Source of the DNA: Takakia lepidozioides
Taxonomy: Eukaryota; Streptophyta; Takakiopsida; Takakiales; Takakiaceae
Direction of reading: 5' to 3'
NCBI GenBank assembly: GCA_030704615.1
Contig: CM060733.1
Span: forward strand, 36,146,001-36,210,000
DNA length: 64,000 nucleotides
This document shows positions 47,984-60,257 of the stretch, piece after piece; position 1 is the stretch's first letter; every line of letters starts with the position of its first letter. The position numbers were made by a program, and so were the translations under genes. The notes below the pieces were generated by a model that did no database searches, was not told the DNA's origin, and worked only from the letters and a program-made list of their open reading frames with translations.

Positions 47984-50745
47984 TACTTGTTTTACTGCCA
48001 CAGCCCTCAGCCTGGAGACAAGCCCTGGCAGTAGCTGAACCTACCTTACAGCTGCAAAGGTTCCAGTGCAGTGTAACGATAGGTTAAGAAGTAAATCGAC
48101 TGGACTACAAGGCCCGATATGCAGTAACGTTTCGCGGCCTGCAGCGCACCAAAGGCGTGTAAGACACGAGGAATGCGGATCCCGACCAAATAGAAAACAT
48201 GCGGAGCTTGGCACGGTCAAGGAGCCGCTGCAGAATGGATTTATCCTTCTGCTGCTCCCAAGGCAACGAGCGTGTATCTGTCCAGAATGTGTAACATAAA
48301 TCAACGCCACAAACACAACCAGGACCAGAACAAAAGACAGGAAAGGAAACGAGCTCAATCGGAAAGATAAATAGATCTAACGTAGATTTTCATATCCCTC
48401 ACTCATCCCTTGTGAGAGAGAGAAAGCGAAAGCGAGTGAGAATAAGTTCCTACGCGACAGTCTCAATAACAGCTCCCGTAACAAGACTTCCCCAAACAAA
48501 ACGACCATTCTAATTGCAGCACCACAACACCTTACACAACAAGCCCTGCGAATGGTTTTGCCCAAAATATTCTCCCACCACGCAGCAATTCGATTCCTCA
48601 GCTCCAGCACCTAGCTGAGCTCCAGGTGGCACATGGGCACAAGGAAGGTGGAAGAGTTCAGCGATCAAAGCAATGTATACACCGTGCCACCATGGCCGGC
48701 CCACCATCCCCCGTCATATCTGCATAAACCCAATTGCAAAACCTAAGTAAAGGCCAAATGCAGTGAACGAGTCCCCTTCTCTCTGGATCTAGATCCTTGC
48801 GTTTCTCAACCCTAAAAAAGCCCACCCCATCAGTCTCTTTCCTTCCCTTTGGAGCTTTTCAGGGAGAGTCTCTTGATCCCCTGTGTAGTCAGCCCTTGGC
48901 TTCAACAGGGGTGACATTCTCATGCGAGATCATGTCAGTTGGCAGCGAAACCCAAAAGCAGAAATCCACACACTTTTGTTTTAGCAACGATTTGTACTTA
49001 CATACAATTCGGGTTGGCAATCTCGGTGTCCTGATGTACGTAAGCTTAATCGGCCATGCATCGGGACAAGATTCCCTAGCTCGGGATAAAGATACCAATT
49101 CCGTAGCCCGGGACAAGATTCTAAAGCCCGGGCTTCAAGCGAAGAACATGTTCATGTCTCTTTTCTACCCTAGTTAATCGTTAACTGCGTGGTATGGATA
49201 GCACTATATTTTTTGAAAAGTGGGTTTGATATGTATATATGTACATAACCTACTACCTAGGGCTATTTGTAATCTATTGCTCCATGGGATCTTTCCTATA
49301 GAGGGCTTGCCATGGGACACATGTGGATCCCACTCATTGCAGCCTCCATGATAGCCCATGCCATGCTATAGCCGCCTCAGCCGTCTCCACATCCGCCATC
49401 CATGCATTTTATCCATATTCCCATGCTCCATCTCATGCCCTCCTCAACTCATGGTTAGTTTAGTTTGGTTTAGTTTAGTTTGTCCTTATCACTTGAGTGA
49501 ATTTTAGGTTTTGCTATTGTGATGACGGCTGCGATAGAGAGACGGCGGCCAAAGAGAGGTGTTTGTCATACAAATAAGAAGTTGTTGCTGCTACGGATTC
49601 TTGCTTAAGGAATGCTGGAACTATTGGAGTTGTTACATCAAAGGAGTTGTTAAAGAGTATATTTCTCTTTCCTTCAAGGTAAGTGAAAATTGTGTTCTTT
49701 CTTTTCTCATTCTTTCATTCTTTCCCAATTCTTCATCATTATGTGGGAGACATGTGGAATATGTTGTTTGTCTCTCTTTAAGATTTCCAAATATATTTTG
49801 AACACCTTATCTTAAACATATGTTACTTTGAAGATAACCATAAAAGATTGAATCACAACATTGTGGTTTGGAATATTTGTTTTCATAAACTTTAACAACT
49901 CTGTTATGATTCCATAAACTGATCTAAGTTTAGGGTTATCTTCTAAGTTCGTACAGCAAGAATAAGAGAGACATCCTACATCTCATTCCTTCTACGTTTG
50001 GAAGTATGAATTTATGTTTTCCAAACCCTAAACCACAAACTGAAATCTTGGGAGGATACTGTGGAGCTGGGATTCCTTCTCACCTTACTTTTTCGACATG
50101 GATGAATGGAGGAGGGATGCGCTCCGGATGATTTAAGGGATGGACAAAGCCAGGATGAAGTCTGGATGAACTTACACCTTGCGCATGAGGATGAGCTGGC
50201 AACAGCTGATGGCTTTATTAGGGGCTGTCTTATTCTAACAGCTAGTTTAGGATCAGATTAGGATGGGGCAAGGTGATCTGGCTTCTTTCTATGGCTGTGC
50301 CGGAAGGATATCTGGTGGACCTATGTGTAAGTGCCACACGGCACTAGGATTAGATTATGACCTAATACTATTTAAACCTCACTGTCGTGGCAGTGAGGGG
50401 TGGTGGCTTTTTGGTCTTATGCGAGTGTACGTTGGGTGTAACGGTGTGCTTGAGTGGCTGGATGAAAGTGGTTGGAGGTTTGGGTTTGTGGTGTCTTCTT
50501 AGTAAGATTCCGTCTTCTCTGCCAGATCCATCTATCGATTACATTCCCCAGATAAGGTTAAGTCCGATAGAGGAAGGAGAACAAACCCATAGTGCCGGAA
50601 TAATGGTGGAGATGCGGGGTAACTAAAATCGTTGACAGAGGATTTAGTGGGTACGGAACACCTGAGAACAGTAGATTGGGTACAGGGGATCCTGCATGAT
50701 TGCAAGGAGAGGTAGTGGCTAAATGGCGGCTGTTGTCTCGCGCGC

Positions 50746-50778
<33 letters not shown>

Positions 50779-50823
50779 CTACTTGTGTTTTTCTGTGTTT
50801 TGAGAGCTTAGCAAACAAGCACT
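47984..50823. other. Intergenic, mostly featureless
   Basis: Near 49063-49135 the phrase GGGACAAGATTC recurs with TAGC between copies, a degenerate short repeat. TTTAG-type repeats lie at 49453-49480. A GA dinucleotide run of about 14 units lies at 50745-50773. A 126-codon frame (48797-49177) covers the first repeat and is not recognised. Confidence 0.4.
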
Positions 50824-51513
50824 ATGGCTTCCAGTTCTGAGCGTGGTTGGTTTGAACTTGATCAATGCGAGGTCCCGCGCTTGAAGCAGACTCTGGCGTT
50901 GGAATCTCGATACATTTGCGAGCTTGCGCGCAATCTGTTGCCTGAGCAGTTGGTTTTTGTTGATTACCCGGAGGGAGAACCTCTTCCGCGCCCCAAGCTC
51001 CCGCTGGACACGCCCTCAGAGTTCTGGGCCAAAACCTTTGAGGAAATTGCGCGCAAGGAAACCTGCAAACCCATACGTACCAAAGCGGAGCAGAGGGGGC
51101 AGAACAGGCGCATTCGCGAATCTCTTCAGGGAGCCTATGCTGCATGTTTGATCCTCAAACTTCATTCCAGGGAAGTCATTCTACAAATCCCCCTTGCTAG
51201 TGCCAAGGAGCAGTCTTACACAGCCCGACACAGCCTTACACAGTCTGTCACAATTAATCATAGCCTATCACAGTTAGTCACAGTCTATCACAGCCCAACA
51301 CAGCTTCGCACAGCCAATCACAACCCGACACAGCTTTACACAGCTAGTCACAGCCGACACAATCCGACACAGCCAGTCACAGCTCGGCACAGTCACATCC
51401 CAATACAGCTTGGCACAGCCCGTCACAGCGTACATAGGGAACGGTTATCATTGGCAGAGAACGACTGTGTGGGAACGACATCTGCAGAGGGAACGTACTT
51501 ATTTCTTGGGTGA
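50824..51513 (+). CDS. Hypothetical 229-residue open frame with repeat-derived C-terminus
   Basis: The first 120 residues (MASSSERGWFELDQCEVPRL..., DYPEGEPLPRPKLPLDTPSE, FWAKTFEEIARKE) have balanced composition and could be genuine coding sequence. The remainder (about residues 130-205) is a translation of a degenerate CACAGYC/CACAGCC tandem repeat (51213-51430), giving TARHS-, TQL- and NPTQ-type peptides. I do not recognise it. It lies just downstream of a GA microsatellite and about 450 bases upstream of gag-like sequence, so it may be an N-terminal or accessory frame of the retroelement, or an unrelated gene fragment. Confidence 0.35.
   Translation: MASSSERGWFELDQCEVPRLKQTLALESRYICELARNLLPEQLVFVDYPEGEPLPRPKLPLDTPSEFWAKTFEEIARKETCKPIRTKAEQRGQNRRIRESLQGAYAACLILKLHSREVILQIPLASAKEQSYTARHSLTQSVTINHSLSQLVTVYHSPTQLRTANHNPTQLYTASHSRHNPTQPVTARHSHIPIQLGTARHSVHRERLSLAENDCVGTTSAEGTYLFLG
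51213..51430 (+). repeat. Degenerate CACAGYC short tandem repeat
   Basis: About 25 imperfect units such as CACAGCCCGACACAG, CACAGTCTATCACAG and CACAGCCAATCACA follow one another without gaps. Confidence 0.8.
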
Positions 51514-51954
51514 CAGTTAGTTAGTTAGGCGGTTAGAACAGCTTGCAGATAAATTAAGCAGAGCAGCGACATGGAACACACTTCACGGATAACACTTCTG
51601 GAGATGAGGACTTAGCCATCGGGAAGGAGAGCACGATCTGGAACGGAGAGATGGAGGAGTCACGAACTGATGATGCTTGATTCATGCTAGCTGTAGTGAT
51701 ATACCGTAGAACAGGCTAGGGACACCATGGCTTCGGCTTGATACATGATAAATCTTAATCAGATACTTCTTCGATACAATCACACTGTGTAGAGAGACTT
51801 GAGTGAAGCTGTGGAATGAATGGATGAGTGAATGGAACCTGATAGATACTGAAGCAATCTGATGCTTAAGTATACACAGTAAGGTAATTTACTAACATGA
51901 AGGCAAGAAGAAATACAAACAGGAAGCACAACCATGATACACTAGCTGTAGGTC
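51514..51954. other. No feature seen
   Basis: Sequence between the hypothetical frame and gag-like sequence. A 5' LTR and primer-binding site would be expected near here, but none was identified. Confidence 0.35.
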
Positions 51955-54640
51955 ATGACTGATTGTTCTGAGCGGGCTGAGTGCTTAGAGATATCCATCT
52001 CTTCTATCTTGGAGTTCCCACCTCGGATAGCGAAGGGATGGGTGAGTAAAAGCCACTCGACATTTGGCAACCATACTGGGGACCTGGGTCAAGAACAACC
52101 AGATGTGACAGGCATCTGGTGGGATCATGGTGGTTGGAGAATTAAAGAATTTGATGTGAATCAAATTCCTTGTGGAACTGAGAAAGAAAGATTGTCTAAG
52201 CAATTCTTTCAGAGATTCTCAAGTTGAATTGTCAGACGGTTGCAGAGAAAACATTCTTAAGAGAGTGCATGATGTTGATCCTGAGTGGGGTCTAGAGAAA
52301 GGAGTGATAAAGATTTATTAAGTGGCCTGTAGAGGGAGAGCAAGTTGGTTACCAACACTGGTTTATGTGACAGCGTTGTTATCCATTAAACGAGTGGAGT
52401 TTGAAGGCTGGGAGGAACGGAAAGTGAATGTTTACACTCATATGCATAAAGAATTGGTACTGGAAAAGAATTGGATTCCTAAGGATATCATGTGGATCAA
52501 ACTTACACCAAGAACAGCTTTCCAAACGTGCTTGCCATATGGTTATATGGTAACGAAGACTTCTAGTATAGCCAAGGGTGCATTGAAGCTTGAAAGAAAT
52601 CCAGGCATATACGAGAGATACTACAGGAGAGAGTTTTGGTTATTGCCTCATTGAAAATATGAAAGACATGGGACATGAGTAATGAAAGAGAAGCTAGACT
52701 TCACAGATATTCAGCAAAAAGGGAAAGTTATTTGAAAGCTAATTATCCATATCTTTGGGAGAGAGGAATAGACATAGGGGAATCATTTGGACCTCTCACA
52801 CCATTAAGATCGGAGAGTACATCACCCATACCGAAGGAACCAGAGTTGGATGCCACTCCATCTTATTCTTTACAAAAAAGATTGAGGGATTTGATAGAGG
52901 AAGAAGATCAACCACGAGGGAGAGATCTGAGGTACATCCCTGGATTAAAGATTTGACAAAAATCTTTTATCAGAGTTGGCATGGGACACCAAAAGCAGGA
53001 ACTCCAGTTTCTGAAACACAAGACAAGGAAGGAGAGGAGGATGTGGCAGAGCCAACAAAGAGTTCAGACTCTCCAACACCACTCCAGTTGAGTTATATGA
53101 GTGAGGAAGAAGAAAACCAAGAGAAGAACTTGGAAGATGAAAACAGAGGGAAGAATTTGGAAGATGAAGAGTATGAAGAAGTAGACCCAACAGTTGAGGT
53201 TGAGACTACAACCAGGACATCCCAACCTGTTGGACCTGGATCAAGTGGAGCACTTGGATCACAGGCCAACGAAGGTGTCGGCTCAAGGGGATCAGGCGGG
53301 CAGCTTGGATCTGGCTCTGGGGGGACAGAGAGTGTGGGAAGTAGTGCAACTGTAGCTGGGGTTACTGTAAGTGCAGAGGGCCCAGTAGCAGGGAGTACTC
53401 AGGGGCTAGCACCAGGTGGGAGTTCCACCACTACAACAACAGGTCCACAAGGACCAACACCAACAGGAGGACCAGCACCTGTCAGAGGGCAGGGTGTAAG
53501 GCCACAAATGGCGGTACCTCCAACACGGGCAAAACCACCTTTTCCAATATATGCAGGAAAAGGGGATCTTGATGTACACATCAGCCAATTTGAGCACATG
53601 TGTATTGTGAACAATGAGAATGGCGATGATGCCAAGATGAGACTGTTCCTTGTTCACTTATTAAGAAAGCAAGTGAATGGTATGCAAGATTTCCTGATAA
53701 TCATTTCCTAACCTAGAATGGCCTAAGTACGGCATTCCGAAACAGGTTCAGGACAAGCAAAACTGAGGATGAAGTGTATGGAAGTTTACAACAATTAAGG
53801 CAAAAGAAGCATGAAACTGTTGAAGAGTACATGGAAAAGATGGAATTGATGATGAAAAAGTTGGCTGCTGTGCCAACACCAAGGTTACAGAAGACCTGGT
53901 TTGTGAGTGGATTAAGACCTAAATTACAAAAGAAAGTGGATATGCTACCCCATAATACAGTGGAGGAGGCATTTGAAATAGCCAACAGAATTGAGCAATT
54001 GGGAATGCTCAGGAGAGAGAAAAGGGATGATGAGGACTCTGAAGATGAGTCAGATGAGGAAGAAGAGCAAGAGCTCAAGAGGAAGGGTAAGAAGAAGGAA
54101 AAGTTGAAGAGGGAAAACTATGAGAAAAGACTGGAGGAGATTTTGAAGAAGTATGCCATAGAGGCTGCAACACATTGGAGGAAGGGTGTATGGTGTGCAA
54201 AATGCCAGAATGAAGGCCATACCACAGCTGAATGCCACATGAAGGAGAAACATTGTACTATCTATAAAATGGATAACCATTCTACTGAGAATTGTTATTA
54301 CAACATAGGACAACTGCAAGAGAACCTAGGCAAGTAAGGGTGCATCAAGTGCAGCCCCAGCCAAGAAGAAACAGTGATCAGGACCACTATGGAAGGCCTG
54401 GTGGTTATAACAATGGTATGGCAGGGAGAGGTAATCCAAGAGGGAATTACCAAGGCAATTCCAGGGGCAACTATCAGGGTAATCCAAGGGGGAATCACCA
54501 GCCAGGGAATCAGGATTATAGAAACAATCCCAGAGCAGACCAAGGGCGAGGACCTAATGGGGAAGAACTGTGTTACTATTGTAACCAGGCAGGACATCGC
54601 AAGGCAGCCTGTCCATTCTGGATCAGACACTAGAATGAGA
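51955..54640 (+). pseudogene. gag-like region with zinc knuckle
   Basis: Several broken frames. The early part contains DVTGIWWDHGGW, THMHKELVLEKNWIPKDI and SNEREARLHRYSAKR, unassigned but similar in style to the 5' coding part of large plant gypsy elements. A low-complexity G/S/T/P-rich linker (53230-53530) leads into KPPFPIYAGKGDLDVHISQF and, after a break, KKHETVEEYMEKMELMMKKL and FVSGLRPKLQKKVD, which are typical of the retrotransposon gag domain. An acidic stretch follows. A CX2CX4HX4C zinc knuckle (CYYCNQAGHRKAAC) lies at 54570-54611, and a second Cys/His cluster (CAKCQNEGHTTAEC) lies at about 54200. Confidence 0.8.
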
Positions 54641-55194
54641 TGAGAGCTCTTGTGAATGAGGGGCCAGTGGTGGCAGCTCACATGGTTTGGCCATGTTATG
54701 TACCAGAAGTGAGTACAATGATAGTGATCAGAAGCAAAGCTAAACTAATACCTCCAGTGGATGAGGAAGAATATGATAATGAAGATGGCAGTGATGTGCC
54801 TGAAGATGATGAGGATTGGAGAGATGAGAAGGAACTACACAGGGAAGTGGTTGACACCATAAGGGAAATGCAGAAGAATACTGATATCCCTATGGCAGAT
54901 TCTTCTAACTCTAATAGAGAAGATGGAGATGGTGAAGATGAAGTGAAGAAAGAAGCTGCACAAGTGGAGCAGGAGGCTACCATGTTTGCTGCACACCTAA
55001 AGTGGGAGCAGGTTGCAGAAATGCAACTGGGAGGTCTGAGTTGTTTTAAAGGTATCTGTTGTGGTGCAGTAACAACAACACCATTTGAGGGTGAAACAAG
55101 TAATTACCCACCATATTTCTATGAGGAGAGAGATGGAGAAATGGAAATCCTAGAAGAACCAGAAGGTTGGGGAAGAGATCAAGAAGCTGGCTGA
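54640..55194 (+). pseudogene. Acidic open frame where protease is expected
   Basis: A 184-codon frame rich in Asp and Glu (EEEYDNEDGSDVPEDDEDW) that ends just before the RT. Ty3/gypsy elements normally carry the aspartic protease here. No D-S/T-G triad is visible, so the protease has been deleted or has diverged beyond recognition. Confidence 0.55.
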
Positions 55195-55935
55195 GGCTAA
55201 GTTCATATACCCAATAGAGTATACAACTTGGTTGTCACCCATTGTGATAGTTCCCAAGAAGAATGGCAAACTGAGAGTTTGTGTGAACTATAAGAAGTTG
55301 AATGCTTGTACAAAGAAAGATCCATTTCCTTTGCCATTCACAGAAGCTATACTAGACACTGTGGCAGGCCATGAGATGTACTCATTCATGGATGGCTTCA
55401 GTGGATATAACCAAGTGCAAGTGGCGGAAGAAGACCAAGGAAATACAGCTTTCATCACAGACTGGGGTGCTTATGCATACAAAGTCATGTCTTTGGACTC
55501 TGTAATGCACCAGCAACTTTCCAGAGGGTGATAAGTGAATCTTTTCACGAGTATCTGGATGATTTCATGCAAGTGTTCTTAGATGACTTCACTGTGTACA
55601 GCTCTAAGAATGAGCACTTGCAGAAGTTGGAATTATGTTCGGACAAATGCAGGATGAGAGGTCTTGGTCTGAATCCAGAAAAGTGTACTTTATGTGTGAA
55701 TTCAGGGGTACTTCTGGGACGCATTGTGTGTAAGAAGGGACTGCTTGTGGATCCTAGAAAGACTGAGGCCATTAAAGCATCCCCACCACCAGTAAATGTT
55801 AAGGCTCTAAAGAGATTCCTTGGACAAACCAACTACTACAAAAGGTTTGTCAGGCGGTATGCACAGATGGCAGCACCATTGAGCAAGCTTTTGAAGAAGG
55901 ATGCAGTGTTTGCATGGAGAGCTGAATGCCAATAG
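55180..55935 (+). pseudogene. Reverse transcriptase, frameshifted
   Basis: Visible RT blocks are SPIVIVPKKNGKLRVCVNYK, DPFPLPF, MDGFSGYNQV, then after a one-base frame change near 55500 LCNAPATFQR, the catalytic FLDDF (55573-55590, in place of YVDD) and LGQTNYYKRFVRRYA. A TAG stop at about 55933 interrupts the frame before AFEAL. Confidence 0.9.
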
Positions 55936-55953
55936 GCATTTGAGGCACTTACA

Positions 55954-56826
55954 ATGTCAGTAACAACTACACCTGTGTTGATTAACCCTCACTGGCATGT
56001 GGTATTTCATGTACATTGTGATACCTCAGGAGAAGCATTGGGAGCTGTGTTAGCCCAAAATATCACAGGAACCATAGATTCACCTATGTACTATGCTAGC
56101 AAGTTGTTGAACAGTGCTGAAACGAACTATAGCACCACTGAAAGAGAAGCATTGGCAATGATTTATGCAGTCAAGAAATTCAGACATTACCTATTGGGAA
56201 GGAAGTTTATGTTTTATGTGGATTATCAGGCTTTGATTTATCTGGTGAACAAGCCTTTGATAAGTGGCAGGATAACAAGACGGTTAATAATCTTGCACGA
56301 GTTTGAATTTGAAGTTGTTTACAAGCCTGGCCGTTTGCATCTTGTGGCAGATCACTTGTCATGCCTATCAACAGGAGAGCCCGCCACGGGAGTAGACGAC
56401 CAACTACCTGATGCGAGTCTATTTGCAATAGAGGTGCAAGGAAGTGCAGATGATTGGTTAGATTGGCAGTGGCCAATTAGATACTACCTTACTCATGGTC
56501 AGTGCCCACCCAGTTATGGGAAGGAACAGAGGAAGAGAATAGCTATCAAGGCTTTACCCTACACTATGATAGGTGGCAGATTGTATAATTTAGGACCTGA
56601 TGGAGTTCTTAAACGATGCTTGTACCACCATGAAGTAAATAAAGTTTTGGAAGAAGTTCATAAAGGAGTGGTTGGAGGTCATTTTGGAGAGGAGACTACC
56701 AGCAGAAAAATACTACTTGCAGGTTACTGGTGGCCTACTCTGTTCAAAGATGTGCACAAGTATTGCAAAAGCAGGACCTTTGCAAAGATCTGGAAAGATG
56801 GTTTTGCATCCGACGATGCCTACTGA
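55954..56826 (+). pseudogene. RNase H and integrase zinc-binding region
   Basis: RNase H acidic residues appear in HCDTSGEALGAVL, YSTTEREALAMIYAVKKFRH and FYVDYQALIYLVN, with RITRRLIILHEFEFEVVYKP and VADHLSCL. The integrase N-terminal part (H near VHKGVVGGHFG, then GYWWP) follows, but the frame is lost near 56770, before the end of the HHCC finger. Confidence 0.88.
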
Positions 56827-57240
56827 ACCATTTCAGAAATGGGGACTAGACTTTGTTGGACCAATAAACCCACCAGCCAGAAATACACAGAACAAGTATA
56901 TAATCACAGCCACTGATTATACTACAAAGTGGGTGGAAGCTAAGGCACTAAGGGACAACACAGCTAAGTCTACAGCAAGGTTCCTGTATGAGAACATACT
57001 TACAAGATTTGGCTGTCCCCTGGAATTTATCAGTGACCAGGGAAGTCACTTCATTAATGAGACCATAGAATTATTGACTAAAGAGTTCATGATTGTGCAC
57101 AAGAATAGTACAACCTATTACCCATAGGGTACTGGGCAGGCAGAGGCCACCAACAAAATACTATGCACTATTTTGGCTAAGATAGTCAATGCAAACAGAA
57201 CGGATTGGGATACAAAGCTGCTGACAGCTTTGTAGTGTGA
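56760..57240 (+). pseudogene. Integrase catalytic core, truncated
   Basis: Contains FQKWGLDFVGPI, TATDYTTKWVEAKAL (first Asp), FISDQGSHF (second Asp) and, after a TAG stop at about 57125, GTGQAEATNK (Glu), so all three DDE residues are still legible. The sequence diverges after NRTDWDTKLLTAL, and no C-terminal chromodomain-like or GPY/F part is present. Confidence 0.85.
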
Positions 57241-59068
57241 ATATGGGGGGAGTGGCATTGAAATTTTTGTTTTTACTCACTGAGATTCTGCAAAGGAAGG
57301 GCCCTGGTACCAATGTGAAAATAGGTTGAGTTGTCCCTGCAATTTATTCCATACATGTTTCTAGGTTACATCATGGGAACGATGGGGAACTCTTGGCCAG
57401 GATGAAAATGGCTAAGTCGTGACCAGGCGTATTTTCATCCGGAGGATGAATGGATTACATCCATGCTTACTGGATGACTCCCAGGAACGAGGATGAAGGA
57501 TCCAGTGCCAAGGATGCAATGAATTTGTGATTAACTCTGTTAATGAAACCTAGCACGTTTTCCGTTCGTGAAAATGAATGACTTTCATCGCTGGCGGTTA
57601 CCCTAGAAACGCGGGACGAGAAAGACGAAGGGGAAGATGACGGGGGCTTTGAGCAGATGCTGCGAACAGTGAAATCAGCAGGGCATTGTGTCAAGGGCGA
57701 TTGCATCTACGGTGGGGCATTCTGGCTTGCATTAAGGGAAGTGTTAATGTAGAGGATAAGGGCACAATTTGGTAATCTGTGCAGCAGGGGAAGGGGTGCC
57801 GTCTTTGGTCTGTTTCATTCATGATCTCGTGATGCTGGAGGATAAGCTCACTAAGGAGTGCAGCTTGGTAAGGTGTGCGATGCCAGCAGGGAATGGTGCA
57901 TATCTATGTACTGGCTGGCAACGGGAGACGGATCATCCAAGAAAGGGGCTCTGGATTTTGAAGGTATCTGGCCATCCTGGAATTAATATTAGGAAAAGGG
58001 GTCGATTCACGGATAAGGAAGTAGGATGTGGCCATTAGGAAGGAAGGGTTGCTGCCATCTAGGCTAGAAAGGATATTTGCAAGGGTGAATTCCTCACTTG
58101 GGGATCTGGTCTGCCGAGACAGGGCGGAGAAGGAAATCTGGCGTATGCGATTAGTTCTGGGAAGAGCCACTACAGGCAATAACGTTAAAACAGTTAAGTG
58201 TTACTCTACCTAGGGCCATGGTGCCAATGAAGTACCTCTGAATTCATGAAGGCTGGATGACAAATAAGGAATTGTTGGTGGGGGGCGGTGAAGGTTTCAC
58301 ACACCCTGCATTGAACGATCTATCTTAAGGGAGCGGCAGCACATGCGGTGGCATCCTGCGCATGAGATATCTGACAGATTGACTCTCAACTGGTATTGGC
58401 ATGAATTTTGGTCTGGTACTTTCCCTACCTTAGAACTGCCCATCTTATCTTGCGTCTACCTTAGTTTGTTTCCTGACCAAGGGACTGAGCTGCGCCTTAC
58501 AGTCTGCTTGCCTCCTCATAGGCAGCCAACTGAAAATGAAGTCAGGATTACAAAAGGAAGAGAACGGGGGCTGCCACTTTCTTTTCGCCTGCACTAACCT
58601 GCTGTGGGGGCTGCTATTTCATGAGCCATGAGCCATGAGCGGCATGAGCCATAAGCAGAGTCGTAAGTGTGGAAAAAAACATGAGCAGCACTATTTTCCG
58701 GAAATGAGTGTCCGCGGGAATAGGGTTTAGGGTGCCACGGTCATAGGGGGAGAAGGACCTCCCGATGAAGGAGGTTCGGCAATGTTATTTAGAATTATAT
58801 ATTGAAAGGCAATGTTTCGCGAATGGTAGGGTGGTACTGCTCTGTACAATGGGGGCCCATTTCAGCTTACCAGCCATTTGCAAAATCCACCCACACTCCC
58901 AATCCCAAACGAAATGAGCAATGACGCATTCGCGGAACGATGGACACAGAATATAATAAAAAGAGGGCACAATGAGGTTTTTATTGATCCACATGAATTG
59001 CATTTGAAGCACGTCTACTGTGCTGATTGTGCCATCAAATCTTGAGCCCTGTGCCTACTGAATACAAG
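57241..59068. other. Sequence 3' of the retroelement, no gene seen
   Basis: A purine tract (ATATGGGGGGAG) at about 57241 could be a remnant polypurine tract. ATGAGCC repeats lie at 58620-58660. No 3' LTR matching a 5' copy was found. Confidence 0.4.
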
Positions 59069-60166
59069 TCACGTTGTCAATGGGACTTCGACTGCTCTCA
59101 GAACTAGCTCATGAGTCATGGGGCTCCTCCATGTAAAGTCGATTGCAGCCGTTGTACCGCCCCTAGTGATGTTCACCACAATGTCCTGCCCTTCAATCAT
59201 ACCACCATCGAATATGGAAATCTTCACGTTTTCGTCGTCCACACCAATGCGAATGTCCCCATACAATGGAGAAGAGGAGCGCACTCCTCGAGGAGAATAG
59301 GTCTCTCCGATGGAGTCCACCCACGTCCAGTGGCAGCAGTTCCACCGCAACAGCATAGCAGTGCGCCTTCTTCTGCATGGGTGACCGTCGTAGCTGGGAA
59401 AATCGGAATCGAGGATGCGCAGGAGCCACGGACTCCTCAGACCAAGATCGTCACCCCGCTCGAAGGCGTAGTGGCCTACGATATACTCAAAAGCCACCAA
59501 TGTTTCCACAATCGAACCAGTATCTTCTCTGTAATCTGTGTACCAGATAACAATGTCTCCCGATGTGGCCGAATACATTGCATAATCGATGCCTCCAAAG
59601 GGGCAGTCGTCCCGGTTCCGGAAGCACGGCATCCTTGCAAAGGAGGACCTGAGGACGACTTGGATGCCGATGACCTTGCGGACAGCTACGAAGCCCTTAG
59701 ATTTTGGAAAAGATACGAAGCGGAAGAGCAGTCCGGCCTCCAAAATGGAGCATCTGGGTCACACGTACCCACCGACGGAGGTGGAACGTGTTCATCACGC
59801 CAGCGGTGGATGAACCCATACATCTTTCTCATCAACAAGTTATAGTTTGAGATCTGCCACCGAAGTCCATCCCCCCGGATGGAAATTCGGCGCCGCATTT
59901 ACATCGAAGAGGGGATGGACTTCGTCGTGTCCAGTGGCTATCGGCCCACCTGGCAGTGAGTGCCCATAGTTTGCATGGCAGGGTAGGAAACTGAAACGGC
60001 TACATTCATGCAGCAGCCAATCTTCATCGGTCCAGGATCCTGTACGGGGGAAATTTAAATGTGCCCTGGAGTGTGCCCTGGAATGTACCTCACTTCTGTA
60101 TGACTGTGTTTCATTGTGTTGAATAACTCTCGGATTTGGCCCACTGTTTACAATTTGATGTCTCAT
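59069..60166 (-). CDS. Hypothetical minus-strand coding region, probably multi-exon or broken
   Basis: Two long minus-strand frames with natural-looking composition. The 3' one (59069-59743) contains FRNRDDCPFGGIDYAMY, SGDIVIWYTDYREDTGSIVE, AFEYIVGHYAFERGDDLGL, GDIRIGVDDENVKISIFDGG and EGQDIVVNITRGGTTAAIDF, alternating hydrophobic strands that suggest a beta-rich fold. The 5' one (59840-60166) contains WTDEDWLLHECSRFSFLPC and is Pro/His/Gly-rich. A third frame between them (RWRDEHVPPPSVGTCDPDAP) may be an exon. I could not join them confidently. A 244-codon plus-strand frame overlaps, but it is less protein-like. The family is not recognised. One copy of the palindrome lies at 59881-59900. 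Confidence 0.4.
59881..59900. repeat. Degenerate copy of the GCGGYRCCGC palindrome
   Basis: GGAAATTCGGCGCCGCATTT differs from the family sequence by a few bases, and its right flank (ACATCG) departs from it. Confidence 0.6.
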
Positions 60167-60257
60167 TTCTACAATGTGTCTGTCCGGTTGAATAAAGCAG
60201 AGTAACCGGTATGTGAGTCATGTGTCAAGAATATACCAGAGTAACGCCATGTCGGCA

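Larger units (their letters stand above)
51955..57240 (+). mobile_element. Decayed Ty3/gypsy retrotransposon internal region
   Basis: Gag, reverse transcriptase, RNase H and integrase sequences follow in the order RT-RH-IN, which defines Ty3/gypsy. At least three frame changes (near 52950, 55500 and 56770) and stops (about 55933, 57125 and 57232) disable it. No protease active site (DSG/DTG) was seen between the zinc knuckle and RT. The integrase C-terminus is cut off near 57240, and no LTR pair was found. The sequence is purine-rich (A and G) on the coding strand, unlike the flanking genes. Confidence 0.9.

Noticed and set aside
53399-53657. Minus-strand frames over the gag linker
   Set aside because: Antisense of the Gly/Thr/Pro low-complexity linker.
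59111-59845. 244-codon plus-strand frame
   Set aside because: It overlaps the minus-strand frames, and its composition (His/Ser/Pro-rich, no strand or helix pattern) looks like antisense shadow.
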